From the NCBI GenBank assembly GCA_964386435.1, contig CAYLSV010000056.1:1-22092 (forward strand): DNA of 22,092 bases. Reading direction: 5' to 3'. Positions 1 through 7,514 of the stretch are shown here, piece after piece. Numbering within the stretch: the first letter of the stretch is position 1; each line of letters begins with the position of its first letter. The translations under genes were made by a program, and so were the position numbers. The DNA comes from CAYLSV01 sp964386435 (GTDB taxonomy: Bacteria > Planctomycetota > Phycisphaerae > Tepidisphaerales > Tepidisphaeraceae). A model generated the notes under the pieces. That model saw only the letters and a list, made by a program, of their open reading frames with translations. It did no database searches and was not told where the DNA came from.

Positions 1-399
1 GTCGCCGATGCCGCAGTCGATGGGGCCGATGTCGCAGCTGGGAACGGGCGACGAGCCGGGGTAGCAGTCGCACCAGGGCTGGCGATCCTCCCGCCGAGCC
101 TTGGCGGCCGCCCGGCGACGGCGGCGATCTTCCTTCGACTCGTACTCCAGCACCTTCAACATCTCCGCGGCCGCCCGGCAGCGGGCGAAGCGGCGACGCA
201 TCAACTCGCGGAACCGCAAACACCCGCACCGCCGCAGCACATCGCGGCCGAACTCGCTGCACGACCGCCCACCCCGCAGCAACCGGTGCGGGCAACCAAA
301 ACCCTTGCGCGGCGACACCCATTGCCGGTAGCCGTGCACGAGGCCCAGCAGCGACCAATCGATCGGCAGCAACAACGATGAGGCCGGCAGCGTCCGCAT
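1..399 (-). CDS. YidD-like protein, 3' end beyond window
   Basis: Open from ATG at 399 to the left edge (133 codons, no stop), so the C-terminus is missing. Residues 22-74 resemble the YidD membrane-insertion efficiency factor: YRQWVSP (24-30), Cys36, a CSE triplet (47-49) and a terminal ARC (72-74), matching the family pattern SP...C...CSE...RC. YidD acts at the inner face of the membrane near YidC/Sec. After the domain comes a basic, Arg/Ala-rich stretch (about 75-108) and then a Cys-rich tail (WCDC at 109-112, C122, C129), which ordinary YidD proteins (70-100 aa) lack. An in-frame TAA lies 11 codons upstream and ATG 399 is the first start after it; no strong Shine-Dalgarno is visible. It lies 152 bp downstream of a same-strand gene, with a hairpin between them. 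The family call rests on motif spacing only. Confidence 0.5.
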   Translation of the reverse strand, partial: MRTLPASSLLLPIDWSLLGLVHGYRQWVSPRKGFGCPHRLLRGGRSCSEFGRDVLRRCGCLRFRELMRRRFARCRAAAEMLKVLEYESKEDRRRRRAAAKARREDRQPWCDCYPGSSPVPSCDIGPIDCGIGD

Positions 400-478
400 G
401 CCGCACCCTAACCCGCGGCAGCGGCGGGGCGATTATGAGCGAGGGTCCTGTTTCTACCACCCTCGGATGCGTGTGTCG

Positions 479-520
479 CTGAAGCCCCCACCGCTGCCCA
501 CGCAGCGGCGGGGGCTTCAG
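479..520. terminator. Strong hairpin between two minus-strand genes
   Basis: Two 18-nt arms (479-496 and 503-520) pair with one mismatch around a 6-nt loop (497-502). The stem is very GC-rich. It sits just past the stop of the minus-strand gene ending at 551 and before the minus-strand start at 399, where a terminator or attenuator would be expected. No T-run follows on either strand, so intrinsic termination is not certain. It could instead be a processing or mobile repeat hairpin. A weaker 7-bp inverted repeat lies at 440-446/459-465. Confidence 0.45.
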
Positions 521-550
521 CGATGCGCGTACATCCTCCGGGCGTCGCCC

Positions 551-877
551 TCACAGCGTCTGCCGCGGGGCGGCGAGCAGGTTCTGCACCTGCTGCTGCA
601 CCTTCGGCCGCAAAGTCTCGGCGATGCGGGCCAGCAGCCAGGGCAGGGTGATCGACAGGCGGACCTCTTCCTCATCCACCGTCGCCACGGCGCGGGCGAC
701 TTGGCCGAACGCGCCGAGTTCGAGGTCGAGCGTGTCGCCGTCCCATTGGTTGGTCAGGCGGACCTGCTGCAAGCCGAGGGCGGCGGGGTCGATCTTGGCC
801 AGACCCAACGCCAGCCGCTGCTTGGCCTCGGCTTTGCCGAGGCGGTGCGGGATGCGGACGTCCATCGTCTGGGCCAT
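551..877 (-). CDS. Polyhydroxyalkanoic acid system family protein (PHA_gran_rgn-like)
   Basis: 108 aa. The overall plan fits the small polyhydroxyalkanoic acid system family (PF09650/TIGR02610 type): an N-terminal segment ending in HRLGKAEAKQRL, a central QWDGDTLDLELGAFGQVA segment, then a hydrophobic/amphipathic C-terminal helix (ITLPWLLARIAETLRPKVQQ). Members occur beside PHA granule genes but are also widespread single genes of unclear function. The length is close to the family norm (about 90-110). ATG 877 is the only sensible start; no clear Shine-Dalgarno precedes it. It is divergent from the TatD gene, with 32 bp between the starts, so the two may share a control region. No other PHA genes are visible. 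Confidence 0.6.
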   Translation of the reverse strand: MAQTMDVRIPHRLGKAEAKQRLALGLAKIDPAALGLQQVRLTNQWDGDTLDLELGAFGQVARAVATVDEEEVRLSITLPWLLARIAETLRPKVQQQVQNLLAAPRQTL

Positions 878-909
878 GCCCCAGCGTAGCAGCCGGCTAC
901 CGTCGCCGC

Positions 910-1704
910 GTGATCGACACGCATTGCCACCTCACCGACCCCCGCCTGGGCGAGCAGCTTGACGCCGTGCTGCAGCGGGCCGCCGACGCCGGGATCGACC
1001 GCGTCATCAGCATCGGCACCGGCCTCGCCGATAGCCGGCAGACGGTGGCCGTGGCCGCGAGTCGGCCGAACGTCTTCGCCGCCGTGGGTGTCCATCCGGC
1101 CTACGCCCACAAGAACCCCACTGACCCCACCGCCGAGCTGCGGCTGATTCAGGACGACCCGAACGTCGTCGCCATCGGCGAGATCGGCCTCGAGTACCAC
1201 TGGGACGACGCCCCCCGGGACGTGCAGCACGCCAGCTTCTCTGCCCAATTGTCGCTGGCGGCCGAGCTGGACCGGCCGGTAATCATCCACAGCCGCGAGG
1301 CGATCGATGACACGCTGGCGATTCTTAAAAACGAGCCCGGCGTCCGCTGCGTCTTCCACTGCTACACCGGCACCGCCGACGAGGCAAAGCGGGTCCTGGA
1401 CGCCGGCCACCTCATTGGCTTCACCGGGGCGGTCACGTTCAAGAAGAACAACACCTTGCGCGAAATCGCGGCCTCGGTGCCTGACGACCGCCTGCTGCTG
1501 GAAACGGACAGCCCCTACCTATCGCCCGAACCAGTGCGAAAACAGAAGATTTGCGAGCCCGCCTTCGTCGCCCACATCGCCACCTGCGTCGCCCAGACGC
1601 GGGGCACCACCGTGGAAGCACTGAACAAGCTCACGACAAACAACGCAGAACGCTTCTTCCGAATCCCGCCACCCGCAGCATCATCGGCACAAGCTAAGGA
1701 ATGA
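910..1704 (+). CDS. TatD-family metal-dependent hydrolase / DNase
   Basis: 264 aa, the usual size of TatD proteins. All metal-ligand motifs of the amidohydrolase-like TIM barrel are present: DTHCHL (His5, His7), GEIGLEY (Glu91), IIHSR (His127), VFHCYTG (His150) and LLLETDSPYL (Asp200). VGVHP at 60-64 is another family hallmark. TatD/YcfH-type enzymes are cytoplasmic metal-dependent nucleases, reported as 3'-5' exonucleases, or hydrolases of unknown substrate. The start is GTG 910, placing the HxH motif at residue 5 as normal; no good Shine-Dalgarno is seen in the 32-bp divergent gap. The last ten or so residues (PPPAASSAQAKE) are a non-conserved tail. This is the last clearly intact gene before the broken region. 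Confidence 0.93.
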   Translation: MIDTHCHLTDPRLGEQLDAVLQRAADAGIDRVISIGTGLADSRQTVAVAASRPNVFAAVGVHPAYAHKNPTDPTAELRLIQDDPNVVAIGEIGLEYHWDDAPRDVQHASFSAQLSLAAELDRPVIIHSREAIDDTLAILKNEPGVRCVFHCYTGTADEAKRVLDAGHLIGFTGAVTFKKNNTLREIAASVPDDRLLLETDSPYLSPEPVRKQKICEPAFVAHIATCVAQTRGTTVEALNKLTTNNAERFFRIPPPAASSAQAKE

Positions 1705-1819
1705 TCGCTCTACCCTTCCAAGCTTCTCCAGAAGACGAACCCACCTAGTGCTCCATCATGGATCGCGCGACGGATTCTGATCGTTTAGCTTTAAGGTGAC
1801 TCAGGCACGGAGGCCACGG

Positions 1820-2085
1820 GTGAAGAAGCTTGATCGGGTGACGCCATCCCTTGACGAACGGCAACAACTCAGATCCCTCAGCCGCAGGGGACACTGCGAC
1901 GCCCGGCGGCTGCGGCGGGCGCGGGTGCTGCTGTTGGCGGATCAGAGCGAACACGGCTTGGGGTGGCACGAAGCGGCCGTGGCCGACGCGATGGGCTTCG
2001 GGCACCGCGCCGTGGAGCGGCAGCGGTGCGTGGAGGACAGCCTCGACGCGGTCCTGGAGAACAAGCCGGCCGAGCGGGTTTGCCA
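1820..2085 (+). pseudogene. IS630-family transposase, N-terminal stump
   Basis: About 88 codons of an IS630-type transposase N-terminal helix-turn-helix region: repeated Arg/Leu helices (DARRLRRARVLLLADQ) followed by HEAAVADAMGFGHRAVERQR and SLDAVLENKPAER, matching the family pattern ARRL.RARILL.AD..W.D..IA.ALG.S.RTVERVR..F...GL..AL..KP. The DDE catalytic domain is absent. The start is GTG 1820 with GGAGG at 1809-1813, six bases upstream. An earlier in-frame GTG at 1796 has no such site. The frame reads to a stop at 2099-2101, but from about 2085 the DNA is sulfatase sequence in another frame. I could not identify terminal repeats. Confidence 0.7.
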
Positions 2086-2087
2086 CG

Positions 2088-2987
2088 TGGCTCGGCTATG
2101 AGAACAACAACGCCCAGTTCGACTGCCACGTCCACGGCCACCGCGACGACGACGTGCCGCGGTACAAGCTGTCGACGTTTGAGACTGACGGGCTGACCGA
2201 CCTGCTGCTGGAGCACCTGACGCAGCGGCACGAGGCGGGGGAGCCGTTTTTTTACGGTGTGTTCGGTGCAGCCGCCGCACGACCCGTACACGCCGCCGGC
2301 CGACTTCGGCCGGCACAACGCGGCATTGCTTCAACTGCGGGCCAACGTCCCGCCGATCGCGGAGGTTGAGGCCCAAGCTCGCGTCGAGCTCGCCGGCTAC
2401 TACGGGCTCATCGAGAACCTCGATTACAACCTCGGCCGCATCCGCCAGCACCTCCACACACTCGGCATGACCGAGAACACCTACGTCATCTACCTCTCGG
2501 ACCACGGCGACCAGCACGGCAGCCACGGGCACTTCCGCAAGATGACCCCGTACGCCGAGTCGATCGACATCCCGTTCATCATCGGCGGGCCGTGCACCAA
2601 CCACTACCGCCTGCCGCACACGGTCGACGCACCGCTCAACCACGTCGATGTCGCGCCAACAACCCTCGGCCTCTGCGGCATCAAACCGCCCGACGACATG
2701 GCCGGGTTCGACTACAGCGGCGTGATGACCCGTGGCCGGCGGGAGGATTCGTCACGCTGGCCAAACGCGGCACTCTTGCAGTGTGTGGTGCCGCCGATGC
2801 ATGGCCCTTCGGTCGACCGGCCGTGGCGGGGGATCCTGCGGCGGGACGGGTGGAAGTACGTCACGTTTGAGGGGGCGCCTTACCTGATGTTCGACACGAA
2901 GGCCGACCCGCGCAGCGCTCGGCGTTGCAGGCGCAGCTGCGGGCGATGCTCGCCGACGTCGGCGATCATCTCGTGGTGCCGGATTAA
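2088..2987 (+). pseudogene. Sulfatase, 5'-truncated and frameshifted
   Basis: C-terminal two thirds of an arylsulfatase-type enzyme. Readable pieces in order: WLGYENNNAQFDCHVHGH (from 2088), ETDGLTDLLLEHL, then PFF, a shift in a 7-T run at 2247-2253 (six Ts restore the frame), then VQPPHDPYTPP, YGLIENLDYNLGRI, the core sulfatase motif YLSDHGDQHGSHG (about 2491-2530), VDAPLNHVDVAPTTLGLCG and WRGILRRDGWKYVTFEG. A second shift near 2912 leads to a frame ending with TAA 2985-2987. The N-terminal CxPSR/SxPSR segment that carries the formylglycine nucleophile is missing, so no activity is possible. Sulfatases of this kind desulfate glycans in the periplasm or outside the cell and are very abundant in Planctomycetota. 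Confidence 0.85.
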
Positions 2988-3029
2988 ACGTGCTGCAGCA
3001 CGGGCGATTGCCGCAAAGCCGACGCGTCG

Positions 3030-4000
3030 AGCGTCCGTCGTAGCTCCACTTCTGGTAGCCCCAGAGGTTCTCGTTGTTGCCGTTGAGCAGAACGAGCGCC
3101 GGGTGGCGGGCCAGGCGGGCGACGTTGCCCCGCGCCTCGGCGGCGACCTCGTCCGCGATCTCCGCGGTCTCGCTGTAGGTCGCGCACGCGAAGGTGAAGT
3201 CCTGCCACACCATCAGGCCCAGCTCGGCGCAAAGCTCGTAAAAATCGTCCGACTCGTACAATCCGCCGCCCCAGACACGGATCATGTTCACGAGCGCCGC
3301 GGCGGCCTGCTGCAGGCGCTGGCGGTAACGGTCGGCGTCGACGCGGGCGGGGTAGAGCTCGTCGGGAATCAGTTGGCACCTTTGCAGTAGACGTCCTGCC
3401 GGTTGATCCGCAGCTTCATCCCGCTGCCGTGGCTCACACCATGGACCGGCCAGTTGGTGTCGTCGGCGTCGGGCTCGATGAGCCTTGGCGTTAGGCTTGC
3501 CATTCCCGACGACGTCGTCATGGACTTCAAGGACCGTCTGCTCGGCGGTGGCCTTAACCACGAACGGGCGGATGTCGCCGAGCCGGCCGCAGGTCCAGCC
3601 TTCGAGCCGCGTTGCCCGCCAGATGCCACTTGTGGGCGTGGCCGGGCCCAGTCCCAGCCGGTGTCGCAGCTCATGTGGCGGGTGCTGTTGTGCGGCGGGC
3701 TGGGTCGGGTCGACCCGCCGGCCCAAGGCATTGGGCCCTGCCGCTCGTCGGCGGCCCATAGCTCCGGCAGCGAGGCAGCAAACCTCACCTCCAACCCGTT
3801 GCCACCGGCCCGCAGCGCCGACTTGGCGTCGAGGCGGTACCGCCGATGCATGTTGCGGGTTTGGCCGAGGGTGGTGCCGTTGACGAGAATTCTCGCGAAC
3901 GTCTCCGAGCCGTCGAAGCAGAGTTCGACGTGATCATGGTTCAGCACCTGCTCATCGATCACGAGCGTGGCGCAATACGACCAATTAGCCCGGCCAGCGA
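3030..4000 (-). pseudogene. GH2 beta-mannosidase, truncated at both ends
   Basis: Reading the minus strand from about 4000: NWSYCATLVIDEQVLNHDHV, HVELCFDGSETFARILVNG, NMHRRYRLD, GWDW, then (one G short near 3643) TSGIWRATRLEGW, later INRQDVYCKGAN, then (one C short near 3375) LIPDELYPARV, NMIRVWGGGLYESDDFYE, LMVWQDFTFACATY and NGNNENLWGYQKW. This order is that of family GH2 beta-mannosidases (jelly-roll domain, immunoglobulin-like domain, barrel); the Glu in GNNEN is the acid/base residue. At least three frameshifts are needed. The first 50 or so residues and everything after the acid/base strand, including the nucleophile Glu, are missing. The 3' break abuts the convergent sulfatase end at 2987. 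Confidence 0.85.
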
Positions 4001-4054
4001 CTGTTGAACGTGCTTGGACATGGGCGGCAACATGGCGACGCATCAAACGACGCA

Positions 4055-5850
4055 TCAGTGCCGGCGAAGTTCATCACGCAGCAGCCCGAAGACGAAGCCC
4101 GGCCCGTCACCCATGATTAAAGCGAGCTCGCCGTCGCCGTCGAGGTCTGCCGGTTCGATGTTGAACGATTGGGTTTTGGTGCGGATGATGCCGCCGTCTT
4201 TACAGCGGAAGCGGCGGGGTTGATCGAATTCGGGCGCATCGTTGGTGCCGATGTTGCGGAGCCAGAACGCCGCGGCGATCCGCAGCGATTGGTCGTAGAT
4301 CCGGCGGCCCGCGTCGCGTTCGCTGACCGGGACGGTGTTGGCCGCGGAGTTGCAGAGGATGTCGTACCGACCGTCGCCATCCCAGTCGCAGGTGGCGATT
4401 AGGTCCGGCCGCTCATGCCGGCGCTGCCCGAGACCTTCAACGGCGAACCGTCGCTGAAGGTCAACGGCCGGAACGCCCAGATACAGCACGGCGTCGAGCA
4501 CGATGTAAAGCAGCACCGGCCGATCATCACCGGCCAAGCCGTGATCGCCGGGCAGGGCGGTCATGCGCGACCGCCAGCCGACCGGCAGCTTCTGCCCGCC
4601 GTACGTGAAGTCGCTGGACCGGACGCTCATCATGTCGCCGGAAACGCGGTCTTGCAGGCGGAGAGTGGCGGTGTTGTCGTTGCGAGGACCTCGAGCTCGC
4701 CGTCGGCATCCCAATCGAACAAACCGGGCTGGCTGTAGCTCCAGCCGCGCTCGTGCGGCCTTGAAGGTTGGTGTCGCCCTTGAACATGAGGGGTTGGCCG
4801 CTGGTGTCGGTGAAAGTGCGGCTGCCTTGGTACACGAGGCCGTCGTCGGTGCCGGGCCAGGGCTGGTAGTGGCCGGTTCCGTCCCCGGTGACCGGGTCGT
4901 GCGGGGCGTCGAGCACCTGCTGCTCACCGTCGGCGTCGATGGTGGCGATGCTACGGCCGCAAAAATTCCCGCGGCAATTCCGACTCGAAAGAAGGCGCAT
5001 CGTCGAGCCGCAACCGCTCGTTCGGCGGCGGCTTGGCGGCCTGCCGCACCTCCGGCCCGGCCAGTTGGTAGAGACACGTGTTCGACCCAATCAAGGGTGT
5101 GCGCTTGGAAGCAACACGTCCGGCGGCCCGTCGGAGTTGGGCAACAGCGACACCGCTGCCCACTGGATCGATAGGGCATGCGTGCCCTGATCAGCGACCT
5201 GCAACTGCCGCAACGGGCGGAACGCATGATTGAAGGCCCCCGGCTCGGCCGGCTCCTCGGCCATGACCTCTTCCAGCGTCGCGGCGATACGGACATCCTT
5301 GAACCGCAACTCGAGGTCGCCGAAGTTCCCGGTCTAAAGGTCCAGCTCCGCCCCGACACCATCATAAGCGGCTTCAAAGATGGCGTCCGGCTCGAGCACT
5401 TCGCGAGGCAATTCAACGTCGGCGAACAGCCACTCTCCAGCTTGTCCGGCCGAATGGACGAGGTGGTGAACTTCGCGATGAAGATGTGCGCTTGGCCTCC
5501 GGCCAGCTTCTCATCGAGGGTCCGGCTCGCATTACCCAGGCCGACATCGGCGACATCGGGGCTGGAGATGCCGACGCTCATCGGGCGGTTTTTGACGGCC
5601 TTGTCCTTGTTGAACAACTGCATCGAGGCTTGGTCGCTGCGTCGGCCGATGCCGGTGCGGGTGACGGTGTAGCGGAAGAAGAACTCGCCGTCGGCGTCGA
5701 AGTCGATCGGTTGGGCCAAGCTGCGGCGGGCCCAGCCCATGCCAACCGCCGCAATGCGCCGCCACCTCCGCTCCGGCAAGGATGGGGCGCTCGACAGGCT
5801 CCGCCTGCAGGACCGGATCGCGGCCACCGTTGGCGAGACATCCTGAACCA
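4055..5850 (-). pseudogene. Secreted FG-GAP / LamG-like protein remnant
   Basis: Several frames on the minus strand join into one decayed extracellular protein. The 5' part (about 5720-5310) reads IDFDADGEFFFRYTVTRTG, QASMQLFNKD, PMSVGISSPDVADVGLG and AHIFIAKFTTSS, then, after a shift, WLFADVELPREVLEP, a TAG at 5334-5336, and FGDLELRFKDVRIAATLEEV: the layout of LamG-like planctomycete secreted proteins. The 3' part carries repeated DxDxDG calcium loops of FG-GAP/VCBS repeats: IATIDADGEQQVLDA, SQPGLFDWDADGELEVL, LIATCDWDGDGRYDILCNS and ADLDGDGELALIMGDG, ending at the stop at 4055. At least five frame changes and one nonsense codon are needed. The left limit near 5850 is approximate. A single long frame crosses 4055-7000 but is a chimera of this remnant and the neighbouring IS. 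Function unknown; surface binding or polysaccharide handling is plausible. Confidence 0.65.
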
Positions 5851-5936
5851 AATGAGATGGGCAAGCCACATCGTGCGTGCTGCTCAACCTAATCGGCACC
5901 GCCCATGGATGCTTGCACCTTCGTGAGGAAACACCC

Positions 5937-6110
5937 ATGCAACTGCGGACGCTAGCCCTCGGCATGGCCGCCAGCCTCACGCTTGCCGCCACGACGCGAT
6001 CGCCACGCTCATCACATTCGACGAGAGCAACTTTGTCGGCCACCCTTGTGTTGATCCGCCGATCGATTAGGAGATCACCCAAACAGTAACATCCGCGGGC
6101 GCCAACCTCA
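5937..6110 (+). pseudogene. Secreted protein gene, 5' piece before IS3 insertion
   Basis: ATG 5937 is preceded by GAGGAAA, a good Shine-Dalgarno site, and opens with a classic signal peptide (MQLRTLALGMAASLTLAA). A one-base shift just after the signal region puts the conserved-looking continuation TLITFDESNFVGHP in another frame. That frame has TAG at 6068-6070 and then reads EITQTVTSAGANL up to the IS. Joining it to the base after the IS (dropping one CTCA copy) keeps the frame open, showing that the IS interrupted this gene. It resembles secreted PEP-CTERM-type or surface proteins of Planctomycetota, but the C-terminal sorting signal is not seen. Dead by three independent lesions. Confidence 0.6.
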
Positions 6111-6147
6111 TGACTTGCTCCCCCTTCGTGTCGCCAGTTGTTCAGGG
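6111..6147 (+). repeat. IS3 terminal inverted repeat, left
   Basis: Begins TGACTTGCTC and ends TTCAGGG. Matches the right end in 28 of 37 positions, including an unbroken TGTCGCCA. Confidence 0.85.
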
Positions 6148-6475
6148 AGTAGAGGTTAGTGGTAGTAGGCTCACGACGGGATGCCGCCGCGTCGGCGGTA
6201 CAGGGAGCGGAGCGACCGGAGCCGGCGACGCGGCAGGTGGCTTTGCCAGGCTCGGGCAGGTCGCAGCGAACGTCGCCGGCGGCAGGTAGCTCAGGCTGCT
6301 GTGCGGACGACGGTGGTCGTGCCCCAGCCGCCACGCCGTCGCCAGCTCGCGTGCCTGACGCAGGCCCTCGAACACCTCGACCGCCAGCAGCTCGTCGCAC
6401 AGCTTGCCGTTGAAGCTCTCGCAGGAGCCGTTCTGCCACGGGCTCGCCGGCTCGATGTAGAGCGTCTCGACGCCG
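6148..6475 (-). pseudogene. IS3 OrfB (integrase core), C-terminal fragment only
   Basis: The minus strand reads TSGVETLYIEPASPWQNG, SCESFNGKLCDELLAVEVFE, LRQARELATAW and HRRPHSSLSYLPPATFAATC, the end of the IS3/IS150-type integrase domain. WQNGSCESFNGKL..E is the segment holding the last catalytic Glu of the DDE triad. Both catalytic Asp residues and several hundred bases upstream are deleted. The frame then runs through a Pro/Ala-rich tail to a stop at about 6144, inside the left inverted repeat. Confidence 0.85.
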
Positions 6476-6489
6476 CTGGTCGCCAGCCA

Positions 6490-6815
6490 TCTCCGCCGGG
6501 CCGTTGGCCTCCTTCAGGATCAGCTTGTAGAGCGTCAGGTCGAGCGTCAGGTCGAGCGTCAGGTCGAGCGTCAGGTCGAGCGTCAGGTCGGCCACAGCCT
6601 TCTTGAGCCGCAGGTTCTCGAGCTCGAGCTCCTTGAGCCGCTTGGCCTCAATCGCCTGACCTGCCACCGAACTGCTGCCGCCAGCGGTGGTACGTCTGCT
6701 CGCCGACGCCCAGGTGCTGGATGACGGCCGCGACGGTGCTGCCGCCGTTGAGCCGTGCGTCGGCCTCGCGGAGCTTGACCAGGATCTGCTCGGGCGTGTG
6801 TTGTTTGCGTGCCAT
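6490..6815 (-). pseudogene. IS3 OrfA, frameshifted, with expanded leucine zipper
   Basis: ATG 6815 starts KQHTPEQILVKLREADARL, then VIQHLGVGEQTYHRWRQQFG: the DNA-binding helix-turn-helix of IS3 OrfA. A shift after QQFGG (stop TGA in the original frame) moves to the frame AKRLKELELENLRLKKAVAD, the leucine zipper that dimerises OrfA. There the normal single TLD segment is replaced by (DLTL) repeats, produced by five copies of a 12-bp unit at 6531-6590. LILKEANG follows, and the deletion junction into OrfB comes shortly after. Confidence 0.8.
6531..6590. repeat. 12-bp tandem repeat, five exact copies
   Basis: AGCGTCAGGTCG repeated five times without a mismatch (6531-6542, 6543-6554, 6555-6566, 6567-6578, 6579-6590). 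It lies in frame in the OrfA zipper and encodes repeated Leu-Thr-Leu-Asp on the minus strand. Confidence 0.95.
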
Positions 6816-6853
6816 CTCGGGTTCTCCTTGGGCCTCATCGGCCCGGATGAACT

Positions 6854-6890
6854 CCCGTAACCAGTGGCGACAGGAAGCGGAGGCAGGTCA
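6854..6890 (-). repeat. IS3 terminal inverted repeat, right
   Basis: Read on the minus strand it begins TGACCTGCCT and ends TTACGGG. It is the inverted partner of 6111-6147; the CTCA target duplication follows directly on the plus strand at 6891. Confidence 0.85.
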
Positions 6891-7215
6891 CTCACGCTGA
6901 CAAGCCTCCTGACTGTCAGCAGCACGTCAAACCAGTTCGTGACGACCGGCGGTGGCACGAGCATCGGAGATCGTGCCTGGGGCGACTGTGGCGTGGACAT
7001 ACACTCCGATGAAAGCTGTAGCCTTACCTCGATACCGCCAATACGCTCGACTCATTGGATGTAAGGATCATTAGTGGCCGAGACGCTACAACCACGTTTA
7101 CAAACGGCGTTGAAAGCGAGTCGATCACCATCGCCGCTCCGTCGTCCTCGTCTGTTGATGTCACGTCACCCAGCATTGGGCTGATTTTGATGCGGGCAAC
7201 ACCTCTCGTTGTTGT
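6891..7215 (+). pseudogene. Secreted protein gene, piece after the IS3 insertion
   Basis: Continuation of the gene starting at 5937: with the IS and one CTCA removed, NLTLTSLLTVSSTSNQFVTT is read, then GGGTSIGDRAWGD. This frame ends at a TAA at 7062-7064, but a neighbouring frame reads LDSLDVRIISGRDATTTFTN across that point, so a further frameshift is likely near 7010-7050. The sequence is Ser/Thr/Gly-rich and beta-like, as in exported surface proteins. The 3' limit is unclear because a different protein fragment follows. Confidence 0.45.
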
Positions 7216-7393
7216 TACTGGCATTTTCGCCAACCACCCCGGGCAGCTCGGCAGCGTCGGGATCCAGACCACCGTCAGCCCCGGGAGCGAGGTGAACCGC
7301 TCGCTGGGCATCATGAACTACGACCTGAACAAAAAAGTGCTCGATCAGGCCGAGGGCAACTTCGTCCTGACCGACGGCAGTGTCCGAGGTTGA
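7216..7393 (+). pseudogene. Possible pilin-like (H-X9-DG type) C-terminal fragment
   Basis: NHPGQLGSVGIQTTVSPGSE, SLGIMNYDLNKKVLDQAEGN and FVLTDGSVRG end at TGA 7391-7393. The last piece resembles the ...NFvl.DGSV.. segment near the end of planctomycete type IV pilin-like proteins. The usual continuation after DGSV (about 30-40 residues) is missing, and the upstream part merges into unrelated sequence, so this looks like a broken end. The family call is tentative. Confidence 0.35.
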
Positions 7394-7514
7394 GCCGGCG
7401 GGTTTGATGAGATGGTGGAGTAAAGGCTGCCGGTCGGCGTCGGCGGCGGCACCGCCAGCACGTCGGCCAAGTTTCGCTTGCCGACGAAGCAGTGAGTACT
7501 CCAAAAGATTGATC

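Larger units (their letters stand above)
6111..6890 (-). mobile_element. IS3-family element, internally deleted, with TIRs and target duplication
   Basis: Both ends are readable: 37-bp imperfect inverted repeats at 6111-6147 and 6854-6890 (28 of 37 positions identical, both starting TGAC), flanked by a direct 4-bp repeat CTCA at 6107-6110 and 6891-6894. The length is 780 bp against about 1.2-1.4 kb for intact IS3 members. Inside, on the minus strand, lie orfA (from ATG 6815) and the C-terminus of orfB; the catalytic core is gone. The element cannot move by itself but its ends look usable by a related transposase supplied in trans. Confidence 0.85.

Noticed and set aside
754..1410. 218-codon minus-strand frame opposite tatD
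   Set aside because: Antisense of tatD, whose metal-binding motifs are all in the plus frame.
4055..7000. A single 981-codon open frame on the minus strand
   Set aside because: It strings together unrelated pieces (IS3 orfA half, antisense of the secreted gene, parts of the FG-GAP remnant) with out-of-frame low-complexity stretches between them.
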